A DNA stretch of 21,648 nt, from the NCBI GenBank assembly GCA_900155495.1, contig FTLJ01000757.1:1-21648 (forward strand). Direction: 5' to 3'. Positions within the stretch are counted from its first letter, which is position 1; each line of letters opens with the position of its first letter. The notes beneath the pieces were generated by a model. That model searched no databases and was not told the origin of the DNA. It was given only the letters and a program-made list of their open reading frames with translations. The position numbers and the translations under genes were made by a program. Shown here in pieces: positions 9,417 through 19,115 of this stretch. Origin of the DNA: Porogramme epimiltina (Eukaryota; Basidiomycota; Agaricomycetes; Polyporales; Polyporaceae).

Positions 9417-10249
9417 ATGCCATATAGTGGAGCCCCCACATACCTACCCTATCCCACTTCAGCTTTCAACGATGCCCAAGCGTATTTGGTGTCCCAAGTC
9501 TTGACCTTGTGTCCCTCATGCAACATCATGTGTATGAGCGCGCATCGTCAAAGATATCACCTGCAATATAACCACGGTGCGTTCTTCACTAAGACATGTT
9601 CACGTTGAAAATCTAACATTCCCCAGTTCATGCTATCACTGGGTCTCGTGTGTGTGTCACTATGAATACGCACCTTCGCCGGACTCAGGGGACAAGTGAC
9701 GTATACATGATAATCGTTTCGGACCAGGAAACTGGACGCTTAGTGAGTGCTTCATTACTTCCACCGATTATGTTCCATCGACAAACCATCTTTACCCAGG
9801 TTGGTGGTTGTGTTCCCTTCGGCTGCTACCCCATCCCCGAGGACCCGAGCACCGGACTTGTAGGTTCGGTCTCTGATACCTCTAGCTCCCCGACACCGTC
9901 CATACTCTCGCTTCCGGACGATGACTTGGAGCCGGAGTTTGATATGGCCATCTATGCCGACGTTACGCTGGTATCAGATTCCTTGCCCCCATCCCCACTG
10001 TTTCCTGTGCCCCCATCCCCACTGTTTCCTGTGCCCCCATCCCCACTGTTTTCTGTGCCATCATCTCCTTCAAGCTCCCCGTCCCCTCCCTATTCCTCCC
10101 CGTCATCCTTCACCGATTTTCGTCGCTATCACTCTGAACCGTCTCCGGCGATCCCACCCCTTCGTTTGTCTCCATCCAGCCCTACACGTTCACCCCGTAT
10201 GGTAGCCCCCCCGCCGTCCCCTGTGATGCCTGGCAACTTTGAACTGTAA
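9417..10249 (+). CDS. C2H2 zinc-finger protein with Pro/Ser-rich tail, 241 aa
   Basis: The exons are 9417-9576, 9627-9742 and 9800-10249, with introns of 50 bp (GTGCGT..CCCCAG) and 57 bp (GTGAGT..ACCCAG). They sum to 726 bases. The second intron is a multiple of three without stops, so retaining it would add 19 residues. Residues C32, C35, H48 and H53 have exactly the classic C-x2-C-x12-H-x4-H spacing (CPSCNIM..RYHLQYNH), but the usual Phe and Leu core positions are not conserved. The codon after H53 is split by intron 1. The C-terminal half is low complexity: an acidic stretch (LPDDDLEPEFD), three 8-residue repeats ending PLFPV/PLFSV, then Ser/Pro runs. This suggests a nuclear regulatory protein, but one imperfect finger is weak proof of DNA binding. 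Confidence 0.8.
9986..10057. repeat. 24-bp coding tandem repeat, three copies
   Basis: The units are 9986-10009, 10010-10033 and 10034-10057. The first two are identical; the third has one mismatch (TTTT for TTTC). They encode PPSPLFPV-type octapeptides within the zinc-finger gene. Confidence 0.9.
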
Positions 10250-10471
10250 GATTTGAACCTACTGCTATAACTTGTCTATCCATTCCAACACATTGTGTAC
10301 GCTCCTTTGTTTCCCAAATACACCCTCCACTCAGCCTCTTGATCGTTGAATTAATTCTTTGTTTTCCACTCGCCGCTCAATACAATGTGTAGCAGAAATG
10401 TAGTTCGGTGGCTGCTATAGTAAATCTTTAACGTGGCCCACGAGCACGCCAGTCATTGCCTCATCTAGAGG
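10250..10471. promoter_or_regulatory. Short spacer with TATA-like box
   Basis: This is the 3' flank of the gene ending at 10249 and the promoter of the gene starting at 10472. TATAGTAAA at 10416-10424 lies about 48-56 bp before that ATG. Confidence 0.4.
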
Positions 10472-11370
10472 ATGCCTAATTCCATCGCGCCCTCTGGTGT
10501 CCCTGACGGACTTCTCCGCGAACATCGTCGACTTACCTATGAGAGGCTTGTGGGCGCGCCTCAAAGGATATGGTGCACCTCCGTGTTTCTGTCTTGTACA
10601 TATACTATTAGAGGTATGCACGATGAACTGATCACACGAGACCGGCGTAGTACCCAACCTCAGCACACGAATCGCGATCAATCGAATTCCCCATTGTGTC
10701 TCGCAAGTACTATTCTCAGCCCCAACAATTGCAAGAGCACTGGCAGTCTATTCGCCCTGATGACATCCTGCTCGTCGAAGTCACTGTCGATGCTAGATAA
10801 CACAGGAGAAGTCATGAGTATCCATCGTATCAGTACTGATCGAATAAATGACCTACGTTACAATTTCGGGAGAGTTAGCTTCCTCAACTTGAACATGTGG
10901 GCGTGGGGGGCACCGCGTCCCTGGTGCTCAATGGCCAAATAGGTACGCAAAAGCACAGAGTGCATCGCGATAGTAGCGGGAAGAAAGGCCTTGCGGGCAT
11001 CTTTAGTTTAGTACGGTCGAAGAAGTGGTGACTTACTATCATAGGTTTCCGTACGCTGAGCGATGTGGTGACGTTATCTTGCCGGGACTCCATATTTCGA
11101 CTAGAAGGCATGATTGGCCAAGACTGCTCTGCGAACTATACACCCATATATATAGGATGCCACAACTTTGTGTGCTCGTGCTTGGTTCAGGCACCGTTGG
11201 GCGTTCCAGAAATTATGTGGGCCGACGTTTTCCGCCCATACCATATGTTCCATCATGTCGAACTGCATTTCGACGGCCTGTTGCACGGGCATCATCTTCG
11301 TTTAATCGGCTTCTCGACTGCTCGCGTTCGCATTCTAACAGACGATGCCAGTGGCACCCTTTGTACGTAG
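10472..11370 (+). CDS. Orphan gene with at least four exons
   Basis: Exon 1 is 10472-10613 and is joined by a 50-bp intron (GTATGC..CTCAG) to exon 2 from 10664, which reads HESRSIEFPIVSRKYYSQPQ and DDILLVEVTVDAR before TAA at 10798-10800. Two further exons, 10879-10942 and 11045-11370, are joined in phase by a 102-bp intron (GTACGC..CATAG). They read VGVGGTASLVLNGQIG and then FRTLSDVVTLSCRDSIFRLE, ending ..GTLCT. I could not place a clean donor between exon 2 and the third exon. Either exons 1-2 form a complete 92-residue gene or an unusual splice site joins all four. The strand-rich pattern with few charged runs suggests a globular domain; not recognised. It converges on the gene ending at 11433. 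Confidence 0.55.
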
Positions 11371-11432
11371 AGTGGAGGGAGCCCACGAAGGGCTTGTATT
11401 AAGGTGATGACATATCATGTAATCCGATGACA

Positions 11433-12919
11433 CTAATCCGAGTCAGAGTCGAGTTCGTCCTCCGCCGATTCCTCTAAGGTTCTTGCGTCAGACATGCTGT
11501 CGTCTGAGTAATAGGGAGGGTCGAAGTGCCCAGCGTAGTCCCTAAACACTGCCTCTGCTTCGGGAGACCAATAGTCTGCAATCGACCGGGTTGGGTTCTT
11601 AATATAGGCTATAGAGCTAATATTCGAGGAATCTCAGTAACCTATTGCTTGCGGCTATTTTCAATAGGGTTACGTTACCTATATTGGAACGGCGGGCCAA
11701 TTCTCATGGCAGCACCAGCCGGCGAGACATGGTACGTGTCGTCCAGGACCTCGAAGTTGTACGAAGGAATGTGAAACTCCCTTCTGTTACTGATAGCTAG
11801 TAGACAGGACGTTAGAAGGTGAAATGCGCTACGATTCTATAACGTACTATTGGGGAAATGCGGTATCACCCACGATAATCCATCACCGACATATCGTTGG
11901 CGCAGGAGCGTTTCCCGCGACTTGGGTATCTTGTCATCAGCCTCGACGATGGTGTACCCACGCCGGCGATACTTCGCAGACCAGTGACTTCTCGTCCGAT
12001 AGCGACTCGACATATCTTGGCAGGTGAGCATGGCTTTCTGGACAAAAGTCGAATAGGGGAACAGAGAAAGAGAGTATGTTCCCGTGATGATATTCATGAG
12101 TCCGGCTGTGAACCATTCTGTGTGAGTGTATGATCGACGTTATACAAAATAGTGCTTACTTGCGGGAGAATTAAGTACGATGAATTCCATCGGATCGCCG
12201 TGGACCGCGAAGATCCGAATACGAGTCCCGGGAGGCCGTGAGGGGGTAAAGGGTCGAACGAAATGATAAATCGTGAATGGTGTTGTGTTGGTATCGGGAC
12301 ATAGACGATGGGGGGGCTCGTGCAGGAACTTGCTAGTAGAGGCGTTGAACATGAGTGCTGCGGCGTTGAACAAAGGATGCTTGTCCGAAGTGGGTTGGTA
12401 GTTAAAGCCAGCGAATTCGAGGAAACGGCCGAGTCTCAGCAAGCCGCTCGATGACACGTACAAGTCCATGTTGTCTTCAACAAATTCGCATCGACTGAAG
12501 AATTTCACCGCCACTGATCCTGCGATGATGGCGTCGCAGTCGTCGAGCTCATCTAAAAACATTGATGGGGCTGCGAAGTATCGATGGAGGATGGCTGCTA
12601 TGTCCCAGCTGCGAATGATGTAGGCCGTAACGGCGTAGTGTACGGAGCTGCTGACTCTTCGAAGTTTCATGATAGCGTCTGGTTGCCAATACGAAAAGAA
12701 ATTGTCCACGACGTGAGCCGGTTCACCGAGGAGGAAGTCTTCGAAGCGAGACAGGAATACGGAGGGTTGTACACCGCCACGTCGCGCGCCGCCAGTGCTA
12801 GTGGGATATCGAGACTCGCGAGACCAGCGAAGCTGTACATCCTAGTAGAATACAAGTTACGTCAGCGCATATATCTTAACACTGAGAAAGTCGAACCTTA
12901 ATAGCTGTAGGATGGTCAT
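11433..12919 (-). CDS. Expanded-family protein, nucleotidyltransferase-reminiscent
   Basis: The core exon 12832-12160 reads QPSVFLSRFEDFLLGEPAHV, then VDNFFSYWQPDAIMKLRRVS and DCDAIIAGSVAVKFFSR, followed by DNMDLYV. A 42-bp intron leads in phase to exon 12117-11848 (WFTAGLMNIITGTYSLSLFP..YVGDGLSWVIPHFPN). Further exons near 11780-11679 (SYNFEVLDDTYHVSPAGAAM) and 11597-11433, the latter with an acidic tail, look coding. A GSxxx..DxDLYV-like arrangement recalls nucleotidyltransferase folds, but the second catalytic acid is not obvious. The whole resembles, from memory, a very large Agaricomycete family. The 5' end is uncertain: a 13-codon exon 12919-12881 with a GTTAAG donor keeps phase. The last two junctions do not keep frame with any AG I tried, so recent decay is possible. 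Confidence 0.7.
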
Positions 12920-14626
12920 TCCGATGGTAATCGTCTCCCGTGAGGTACCTGTAGGTCTAATGCTGGCGTCAGGCTCTGTTCTGAAGCAGGGGTAGACAAG
13001 CTGCTGAACGGACCTCGTGGAAGTCAATGACGTCCATAGTTTGCTAACGAGAAATGCGGTACATCCACTCCTTAAGTACTGATTCTGTGCCAACGAGGAC
13101 TCGGTTAAGTAGAGTAGACAATGGATTCATAGTGCAATGAACGCACCACAGGCTACTGGCAGCACCCTCATACAACTCGACCGAACGTCGGACAGCCCAC
13201 ACGGCACAGTCTGAGCCTCAATGTTCCATTGTGCGTCTCGGGCAAAATTACATCACTCGGGAGATCGCGTTCGAGATTGAACTGGACCGAATCATGCCTC
13301 CCGCCGGCTTGCGAGACGGCAGTCCGTCGGGCTCGAAAATATTGTGAATGTGTTGACGTGCGCAAGTCAGAACTCAGAACTGCCCAGATGCATGCGCTTA
13401 TCGGACAGACCTTTTCGGGATAGTGCGATCTATCCGCACTCAGATGTGGAGAGGAATAGGTGGTATAAACGGGTTTCCGGTCATCGGATGTGCCTCACGG
13501 CCTGGGGGTGGCGAAACATCTTGCATCTACAATATCAGACAATGCATTGGATAGAACTGGGCCTTGGCCGGCCTACGACCATCGGGCGTACCTTCGTTCG
13601 GGCTGCACAAACATTGTATCCCTGCATCTCGCTCCCCGCTAGTTGGTCTCAGCGGGCCGGATGGTCTAGGGTACCACTGCTGCGGTGTCCATCGTCCAGT
13701 TTGAAGGGTCGCGTAGACAGTAGGGGCAGTTATTCCTTCGGATGCTGAACCAATGATCGTACCCCTCCGGTCATCGGATGAGGATATTCAAAGACTGGGC
13801 CTTACGACGAGGCATCCGGCCCAGAGCGCACGGGACCGTCACCAGCGCCTGGGGAGCTCAATTCACTTGCGCCGGCCCTCGCCCTTATTCACTGATTGCT
13901 GAATCAGGGTAATCATATACTACCGGCATAAAGTTGCTCTGGAGGCCAGAGCGAGTATTAGATTTGACTGAGGAGAAATGCGACCGTCCGATATACCTTT
14001 AGATATTGTATTGTGTGCACGCTAATGTCCCCCGAGCTTTGCAAAGGTTACAATGTACGGAAGCTCGAATAAGGAAGAAGAGTTTCGGATTGCGTGAACC
14101 CTCTCTATTATCTAAGCCGGCCTTCGTTAACAACCGGTGCATACGGGTATCGTCTAACGCGCACTTGGCTCAGTAACACCTGCTGCGTCGTTTTGCGAAT
14201 CTCCATTAACGTCATCTCCCAAATATCTGTTGTGTCTTCACCACTATGCATCGGAACACAATCGTATCGTTACTCGCCACGCCGTTTCTGTTGCCTTCAT
14301 CATCAGACTGGATCGCACGTGACTCAAACTATTAACGTGCCCTGACATCGGCGAGGGAGGACATATAGGAAACGCGCTTTCGCTACGTGCGGAATGCGAC
14401 TTGAGTGTATGTCAAAAGCGGCCACTATTTTGCATACTGGCGTTGTATACAGGTCAGCACGCGGAAGGTTCGAAGGAGTGGGGATTGTGTGTTTCGAAAT
14501 ACTAGAGGGTGGGCCGTAGAAGCGGTCCTAGTACTACAAGAATCGTACGCTACTACGCCTTACAATTTAGAAGCCCACGACCCATGAAGCTTGTCCGTAC
14601 ACCAGACCCAGCAAGGGGAGAAGATA
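12920..14626. other. 1.7 kb without a clear gene
   Basis: No splice-consistent gene was found. One minus-strand segment ending near 13168 (VQFNLERDLPSDVILPETHN..) is protein-like for about 45 residues and could be a gene remnant or a last exon, but no upstream exon could be joined. The rest gives short frames with poor composition on both strands. Confidence 0.4.
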
Positions 14627-15773
14627 TTAGTATGAAATTTCCACGGCGAGTACTCGTCCTTCCGCACCCACGAAGACTGCCCGAGAGATACGCACGAAAG
14701 ATGTATCCTGTCGCTACATGTATAACGCTTGTCGTAAAGGAAAAACCCCATAGGCTCCAGCGTTCCTGCGTGTTCTGGCGTAAACGAGGCGACGTTGACC
14801 CCGAAACCCCTCAGATGGAACCCGCACATTATCTCGTCGTTGAAGAGATCTAGTGCGTCCTAAATTGGGTTCGTTTAATAGCAGTAATAACCCGAGATAG
14901 TCTGATACACACCTCCAGGAAAATGCCCGTCTCTGTGCTTCTAGTACGCACAGCGAGGTACTCCAGCAGCGGAAACGCAGCTAAAACGCCGCGGAGGACG
15001 TCATAACAGGCGTAATGTGTTGACCATGACAACGATAATCTACGAAGGCTGGACGGTTGCCACGGAGGTGAAGAGCGGAGGAATTTGGGGAGATTCGGGA
15101 TACTGCAGGGGAAGTCGATTATCGCATTGGCAATAGAGCGATAACGCATCATGGCTTCGACGATGGCGACGTGGGGTGACCGGATGCTCTCCAGGGTTAC
15201 AAGGTATAAAGGATCCGCGGCGGAGTCGTCCTCGAGTAAATTTGAAGTAGGTTCCATGACGATGAAGGCGCGGCGGAAGATATCGAGGAGGAAAGGGACG
15301 GAGTCCCTTACGATGCTGAGTTGCAAGTGGCGAAGTCGCGTTGCGTTGCGAAGAACTTCTGCGAGAAGAGGAAGTGCGCGAAGGTCTGCTGACATTCCGT
15401 ACGAGGTGTAGCTGAACGTGATGATATGATTCGCATTGAGACGGGGACGGATGGACCCGACGGGTCTAAGGGAATGGACAATGGACTGGAGTAGGTGGTA
15501 CGGGCGATTGTCTTGTGGTGAGCACCGAGGCAAGTGTGTAGATGGAAGGGTGACGGAGAGAGAGCGATAGAGAAGGGGTGTAATGGCGCAATGGAAGAAC
15601 CTGCATGTCATCGCCAAGACATAGCGATCCCGTCGATGTAGAAGCCGAGCAATGATGAGCAGTGTGTCTTCCGTGAGGATAGGAGCCGTACGACGCAGGG
15701 ACGCGAGGAGTGCACGGGGAATTGGGCGGAACGGAAGCCGAGACTGGACCGTAGTCATGCCCCCGGCGGCCAT
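14627..15773 (-). CDS. F-box-like protein, about 350 aa
   Basis: The exons are 15773-14913, 14859-14718 and 14676-14627, with introns of 53 bp (GTGTGT..TTTAG) and 41 bp (GTAGCG..GGCAG). They sum to 1053 bases. Residues about 32-75 (LTEDTLLIIARLLHRRDRYV, then LAMTCRFFHCAITPLLYRSL) fit the fungal F-box: an initial helix, then the LxxxCRxF..hxxxLYRSL signature. About 250 residues of leucine-rich helical sequence follow (LRHLQLSIV, SLRRLSLSWS, FPLLEYLAVRT), as in F-box/LRR-like substrate receptors of SCF ubiquitin ligases. If the 41-bp intron is retained, the product instead runs to 386 residues ending ..SWASKL. The spliced end (FFVGAEGRVLAVEISY) looks more like the family. Target unknown; such genes are very numerous in Agaricomycetes. 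Confidence 0.8.
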
Positions 15774-15775
15774 AG

Positions 15776-15834
15776 CTGTGAGAGGAGTCGCTTAGTAGAG
15801 TGCTACGCGCAGATTCGAAGGAGTCAACGCTCAC
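15776..15834 (-). other. Probable 5' UTR intron of the F-box gene
   Basis: A 59-bp GTGAGC..CTCACAG segment with a TACTAAG branch-like site ends two bases before the ATG at 15773. No ATG precedes it in a usable frame, so it would be a leader intron. Confidence 0.5.
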
Positions 15835-16515
15835 AAGTGAAGGTTTGAGGATCTAGTAGCCCACAGGCTCTTCCAAGCCCAGTGCTCTCTGTGGCAGCAT
15901 ATTTATTCCTTCGTTATGCCACCTAGGATACCGAGCCAGAAGTGTGACGTTAGAGCTCGATGGTGCCACGTGATGCTCGGATCCGCGAAGCCATCCGATC
16001 TTCGGACAGGCTGGAGAGCTGCCTCGTCCTCAATCGACGAGTAGCCCTCCGCGGTCCTCTACCCCTGGCCACCTAAGAGTCTCGACCCGCGTGAGCGACC
16101 CGGACTCCGATGGACGGATTCGAACTTTTTCGCCTGGCTGAGTCCAACCCCTAGGCCTCGTCGAGAATCCCGCTCAGTCATCCGATTCTTGAAAGACCCG
16201 AGCGAAGAGGCCTGCGCGGGCCACAATCTGCACAAGGATACGTGGTAGAGCGTGTCCTCAGTTTCCAGAGTCTTAGCTATCCCTGTCGGCAACTTCCAGG
16301 TTAGCAGGTGGTTTGGCTCGAAACGGCGTACCGTCGTGGACACTGTTCCGTGAGATCTTGCCAGTCCTCGGCGTACACTGTAACGTCAGCAACGTTCATC
16401 ATCCAAGCTGGATGAAGACCACCCAGATGCATGTCTAGACGGACCGATAATATGTGGACCCAAGTGCCAAGTGATGGTGCTTCGCCTCTCAAAGGTACGA
16501 AGTAGGCTCAGGCCG

Positions 16516-16521
16516 TATAAG
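16516..16521 (+). promoter_or_regulatory. TATA-like box
   Basis: TATAAG lies 47 bp before the ATG at 16563. Confidence 0.5.
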
Positions 16522-16562
16522 TTCGCCTCCGAGAGACGAGAAGGATTTCGCGCGTTCCCAAC

Positions 16563-17163
16563 ATGTCCGAGCTTGCACTCGACATTGACTTAAACTTCGT
16601 CGAAAAAACGTGAGTGGACATCCCGACCTATGCTAGCGTCTCTCTCCACTTACTTTTTGTCAGGTTACAAGTCAAATATGTCAACCACTTGGCGATGCAA
16701 AGAATCCCGTTTACGGTCATCCGCTATGGCGACCTTACATCATCGTGGTCTATCGTTGATATTGATATAGTGGAGAAGGTGGATACCTCGGGTTTGGGTA
16801 GATCGTATTGTGAGTGCTCATACTGGCTTCGTCGCGCGTTACCAACAACATTCGTAGGGGGCATGGGCATATACACGAATGGTTCTTCGCGAATCCCCGA
16901 GGTGTTGGAGCTTTGCACGCGCGAATGGTCTATCGCGACACTTGATGTTCGTACTCACATGATCCAAACTTTGTCTTGTATTGACTTCCAATCAGGCCTT
17001 GGACATGCTGTTTTTCATCCGAGGGAAAGGCCATTCCGAGGTTACATATTGCCTAAAGTTCCCATCCAAGGACGATTTCGTCGCGGTCGTCAATATGTGT
17101 TCCATGATCAAGATGTACTTCCACACCGTGTTCCCCTCCTTCTTAACGGAGGGGGCTAAGTAA
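16563..17163 (+). CDS. Orphan protein, 149 aa, four exons
   Basis: The exons are 16563-16609, 16664-16809, 16858-16946 and 16996-17163. Introns are 54, 48 and 49 bp with donors GTGAGT, GTGAGT and GTTCGT and TCAG/GTAG acceptors. They sum to 450 bases. The product starts MSELALDIDLNFVEKTLQVK, has a middle part PFTVIRYGDLTSSWSIVDID, and ends DALDMLFFIRGKGHSEVTYC..FPSFLTEGAK. The composition is that of a small globular alpha/beta protein without signal peptide or clear membrane helix. The ATG is clean and a TATA box sits at the expected distance. It converges with the gene at 17304, with 140 bp between them. Not recognised; function unknown. Confidence 0.75.
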
Positions 17164-17303
17164 GCAGTCTGTTTCGACTGCCCGTTATGTCACACACTTC
17201 GAATATGAAGGATTTCGTAAGACTACTCGAGGGGGGCGTCGTACATGGTGCCTATGCCACGATCAGAGATCTTCGACCAGCCCGTCTCGGAATTCGGCTT
17301 GTT

Positions 17304-18113
17304 CTACCCCATCATTGGAGTGATCTCCTCGGCTTCGTGTCCCGGAAGACTCAAAGCGCTGAGCTCGAGGAATCTGGTATGGATGATGTCAGCAAATAGC
17401 AACAGAGCAAACCGATGACCAACCTCTCAACGACTGTGTGTATCAAAGAAAGCTCCGGAGGCGTGATGTTCATGGCTCTCCCTCTGTCATACCGTCCACG
17501 CTTCACGACGATGAGATTTCCTCGCCAGTCCAAGGAGAACATGCGCTGCAAGGCGCGGTTCAATGGAACAGACGAACGGCCTCGCCGTTTAGCGTGCCAT
17601 AGGCGTCTGTCTACGAACAGGACGTCGTACCCGTTCCTCAGGCGACACGTTGTTCCCGGAAACCAGTCGACGGAGATGACACTCGGCTCCGAATGGAACC
17701 ATCGCTCTACGTCGAGGCTCCCGGAGTCCGGCGGCGCCCCACATGCGGGATCGTATTCTTCGTTGATCGGTAAGACGACCAAGTGTGCGTGCGGTGCGGC
17801 AACATCGTAAAGGAGGCCGTAGAAAACTTGCTTCACATAGCCCTAGTGAGCAGTTGTTAGGATTCGATGCCGGTGAACACGTCTTAAAGGTACCCACCTC
17901 CTTATGAAGCCATTTGTACATGTCGTTATGTTCTTGGATCGTGCGAGGTCTACCGATGACCAAAGGCGGCCTAGGTGCCTTCTAGAACATACGGTCAACT
18001 TGATTGACGCGGAAGACTAGTCCGTCCCCGCTCACCTTTGGTGCCTTGTCTCCCTCCGGTTTCTTGTCCTCTTTCGATGTCTCCTCGTTCTTGCAAGGAT
18101 TGTCTGGCTTCAT
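17304..18113 (-). CDS. Orphan protein, 215 aa, Agaricomycete-type family
   Basis: The exons are 18113-18036, 17978-17898, 17842-17424 and 17373-17304. Introns are 57, 55 and 50 bp (donors GTGAGC, GTGGGT, GTTGGT; acceptors AGAAG, ACTAG, ACCAG). They sum to 648 bases. The N-terminus is charged (KNEETSKEDKKPEGDK). Then come TIQEHNDMYKWLHKEGYVKQ and VFYGLLYDVAAPHAHLVVLP, followed by VISVDWFPGTTCRLRNGYDV and MFSLDWRGNLIVVKRGRYDR, and a conserved-looking NITPPELSLIHTVVER helix. There is no signal peptide. I recall similar uncharacterised proteins in many Agaricomycete genomes, with the same order of blocks. The first acceptor (AAG) and last donor (GTTGGT) are non-ideal but are the only choices that keep phase. 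Function unknown. Confidence 0.8.
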
Positions 18114-18139
18114 ATGTATGAATGCGACGTATTGCCCAT
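18110..18139 (-). promoter_or_regulatory. Nine-codon upstream ORF overlapping the start
   Basis: On the minus strand an ATG at 18139 opens 9 codons and stops at TGA (18112-18110), which overlaps the main ATG at 18113 as ATGA. If transcribed it could modulate initiation. Transcription might begin too close to it, since the TATA box is only 21 bp upstream. Confidence 0.45.
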
Positions 18140-18159
18140 GAAAACGTAGCGCGATTACC

Positions 18160-18167
18160 TATATATA
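18160..18167 (-). promoter_or_regulatory. TATA box
   Basis: TATATATA lies 47 bp before the minus-strand ATG at 18113. It is near-palindromic, so it could also serve the plus direction, but the plus-strand gene starts 290 bp away. Confidence 0.5.
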
Positions 18168-18459
18168 CCGAGGAGATTCACGATCACACAAGCAGCTTAG
18201 GGAGCTAGATTCTGGCGACTGTCTTCTTTGCCGACCCTCGCCATGCCGGTCACCGCGCACGTCGACCCGACGATCGGGGGCCGCGGACACATCATCCTTC
18301 TCATTGAATCCAGCCGGGCCTCGACACGAAGCGAAGACCGTAGTGCCTGTCGCACAAAAGATTTGTTTAATGGGAAGAACACGCCGAACAGCGAACGTAA
18401 CTTACTTTCAACCCCTGCACGTCTCTCTGGTCCCCTCGACGTTTATTTTGCGCTCAACC
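18168..18459. other. Divergent intergenic spacer
   Basis: This lies between the minus-strand start at 18113 and the plus-strand start at 18460. Open frames here have no splice-consistent context; no gene is called. Confidence 0.45.
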
Positions 18460-18983
18460 ATGTCTCCGCGGCTGCTTTTCGACCGTACCGACGTCGAAAT
18501 TTCGTTCTTTGAAGAAACCGGTCAGGAGGAAACTATCCAGGACCAGTGGTCGCAGGCGAGAGTCACCATTGCAGAAATGCCAGACGAGAAACGTACGTGT
18601 CCGCTATTCCTTAAGACTTCACTATTCCCTAACCTATCGTAGGGTGGCTCGTCATTTACGTCGGCCAGGAAACCACCCCTACGGTATGGAGAGCTATAGG
18701 AGACGATTGGTCTCTCGGCTGCGACGAGGTAGGATCTCCTGGGAGGCATACAGTTTTAGTCCCACTCACCCTGTTCCGAAAGCGCCACAGGGAAGCTTCC
18801 ATGTGCTGCGCCACGCCAGTGGCTCAGCAGCAAACGCTCCGCTTCAGGACGCATAAAGACCTGTGGATGTTCATGTCCCACATGTCCTTTGCGCGGAAGA
18901 TGGGGGATGCCAGCAGGGGAATTGTGCCGAGTAAACCGCAGGCGATCGGGTTCGTAGGAGTCGAGGGCACTGTGGCAACTTAG
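18460..18983 (+). CDS. Orphan, 157 aa as drawn; 3' structure uncertain
   Basis: An ATG in good context (tcaaccATGTC) opens MSPRLLFDRTDVEISFFEET. A 50-bp intron (GTACGT..CGTAG, 18593-18642) leads in phase to WLVIYVGQETTPTVWRAIGD and DWSLGCDE. Reading on gives a complete 474-base frame to TAG at 18983. Alternatively GTAGGA at 18729 is a donor with an acceptor at 18790, giving a short tail that stops at TAA (18854-18856). The sequence up to DWSLGCDE is the convincing part; the later part is less protein-like. The decayed reading frame at 19116-19612 on the same strand is in matching phase with GAG 18728, so both may be pieces of one longer, now broken gene. Not recognised. Confidence 0.5.
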
Positions 18984-19115
18984 TAACTCTATAGGACGAT
19001 GACTTCATTCTGGGTATGTCGTTACCGTCTGTGGTATGATCACTATGTCGCGGAGGTGGGCCTGCGAATGTGATAGTATTTCTTGGCTACATGACCTATG
19101 CCCTCTTGCCGTCAG

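Larger units (their letters stand above)
15774..16562. other. Intergenic with possible leader intron
   Basis: Next to the F-box start, a textbook intron (GTGAGC..CTCACAG, with TACTAAG inside) spans 15776-15834 on the minus strand and probably lies in the 5' UTR. An ATAAATA sequence (minus strand, 15900-15906) is about 65 bp from the ATG after splicing. The remaining part has only short frames. A tRNA-like GTTCGAATCC at about 16117-16126 (minus strand) lacks a pairing T-stem. Confidence 0.5.

Noticed and set aside
10415..10681. Minus-strand frame with a GTAAGT donor-like site at the gene start region
   Set aside because: The implied intron would be only 34 bp and no upstream exon fits. The plus-strand exons here join in phase.
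13344..13748. Plus-strand 134-codon open frame
   Set aside because: Trp/Arg/Ser-rich, starts without context, and is not extended by any splice site; likely chance in GC-rich DNA.
16100..16180. tRNA-like GTTCGAATCC box on the minus strand
   Set aside because: The bases around the loop do not form a 5-bp T-stem and no acceptor or anticodon arm could be drawn.
16059..16492. Minus-strand frames between the F-box gene and the 149-residue gene
   Set aside because: Two short frames overlap without a plausible splice. The few protein-like words (VYAEDWQDLTEQCPRR) are too short to support a gene.
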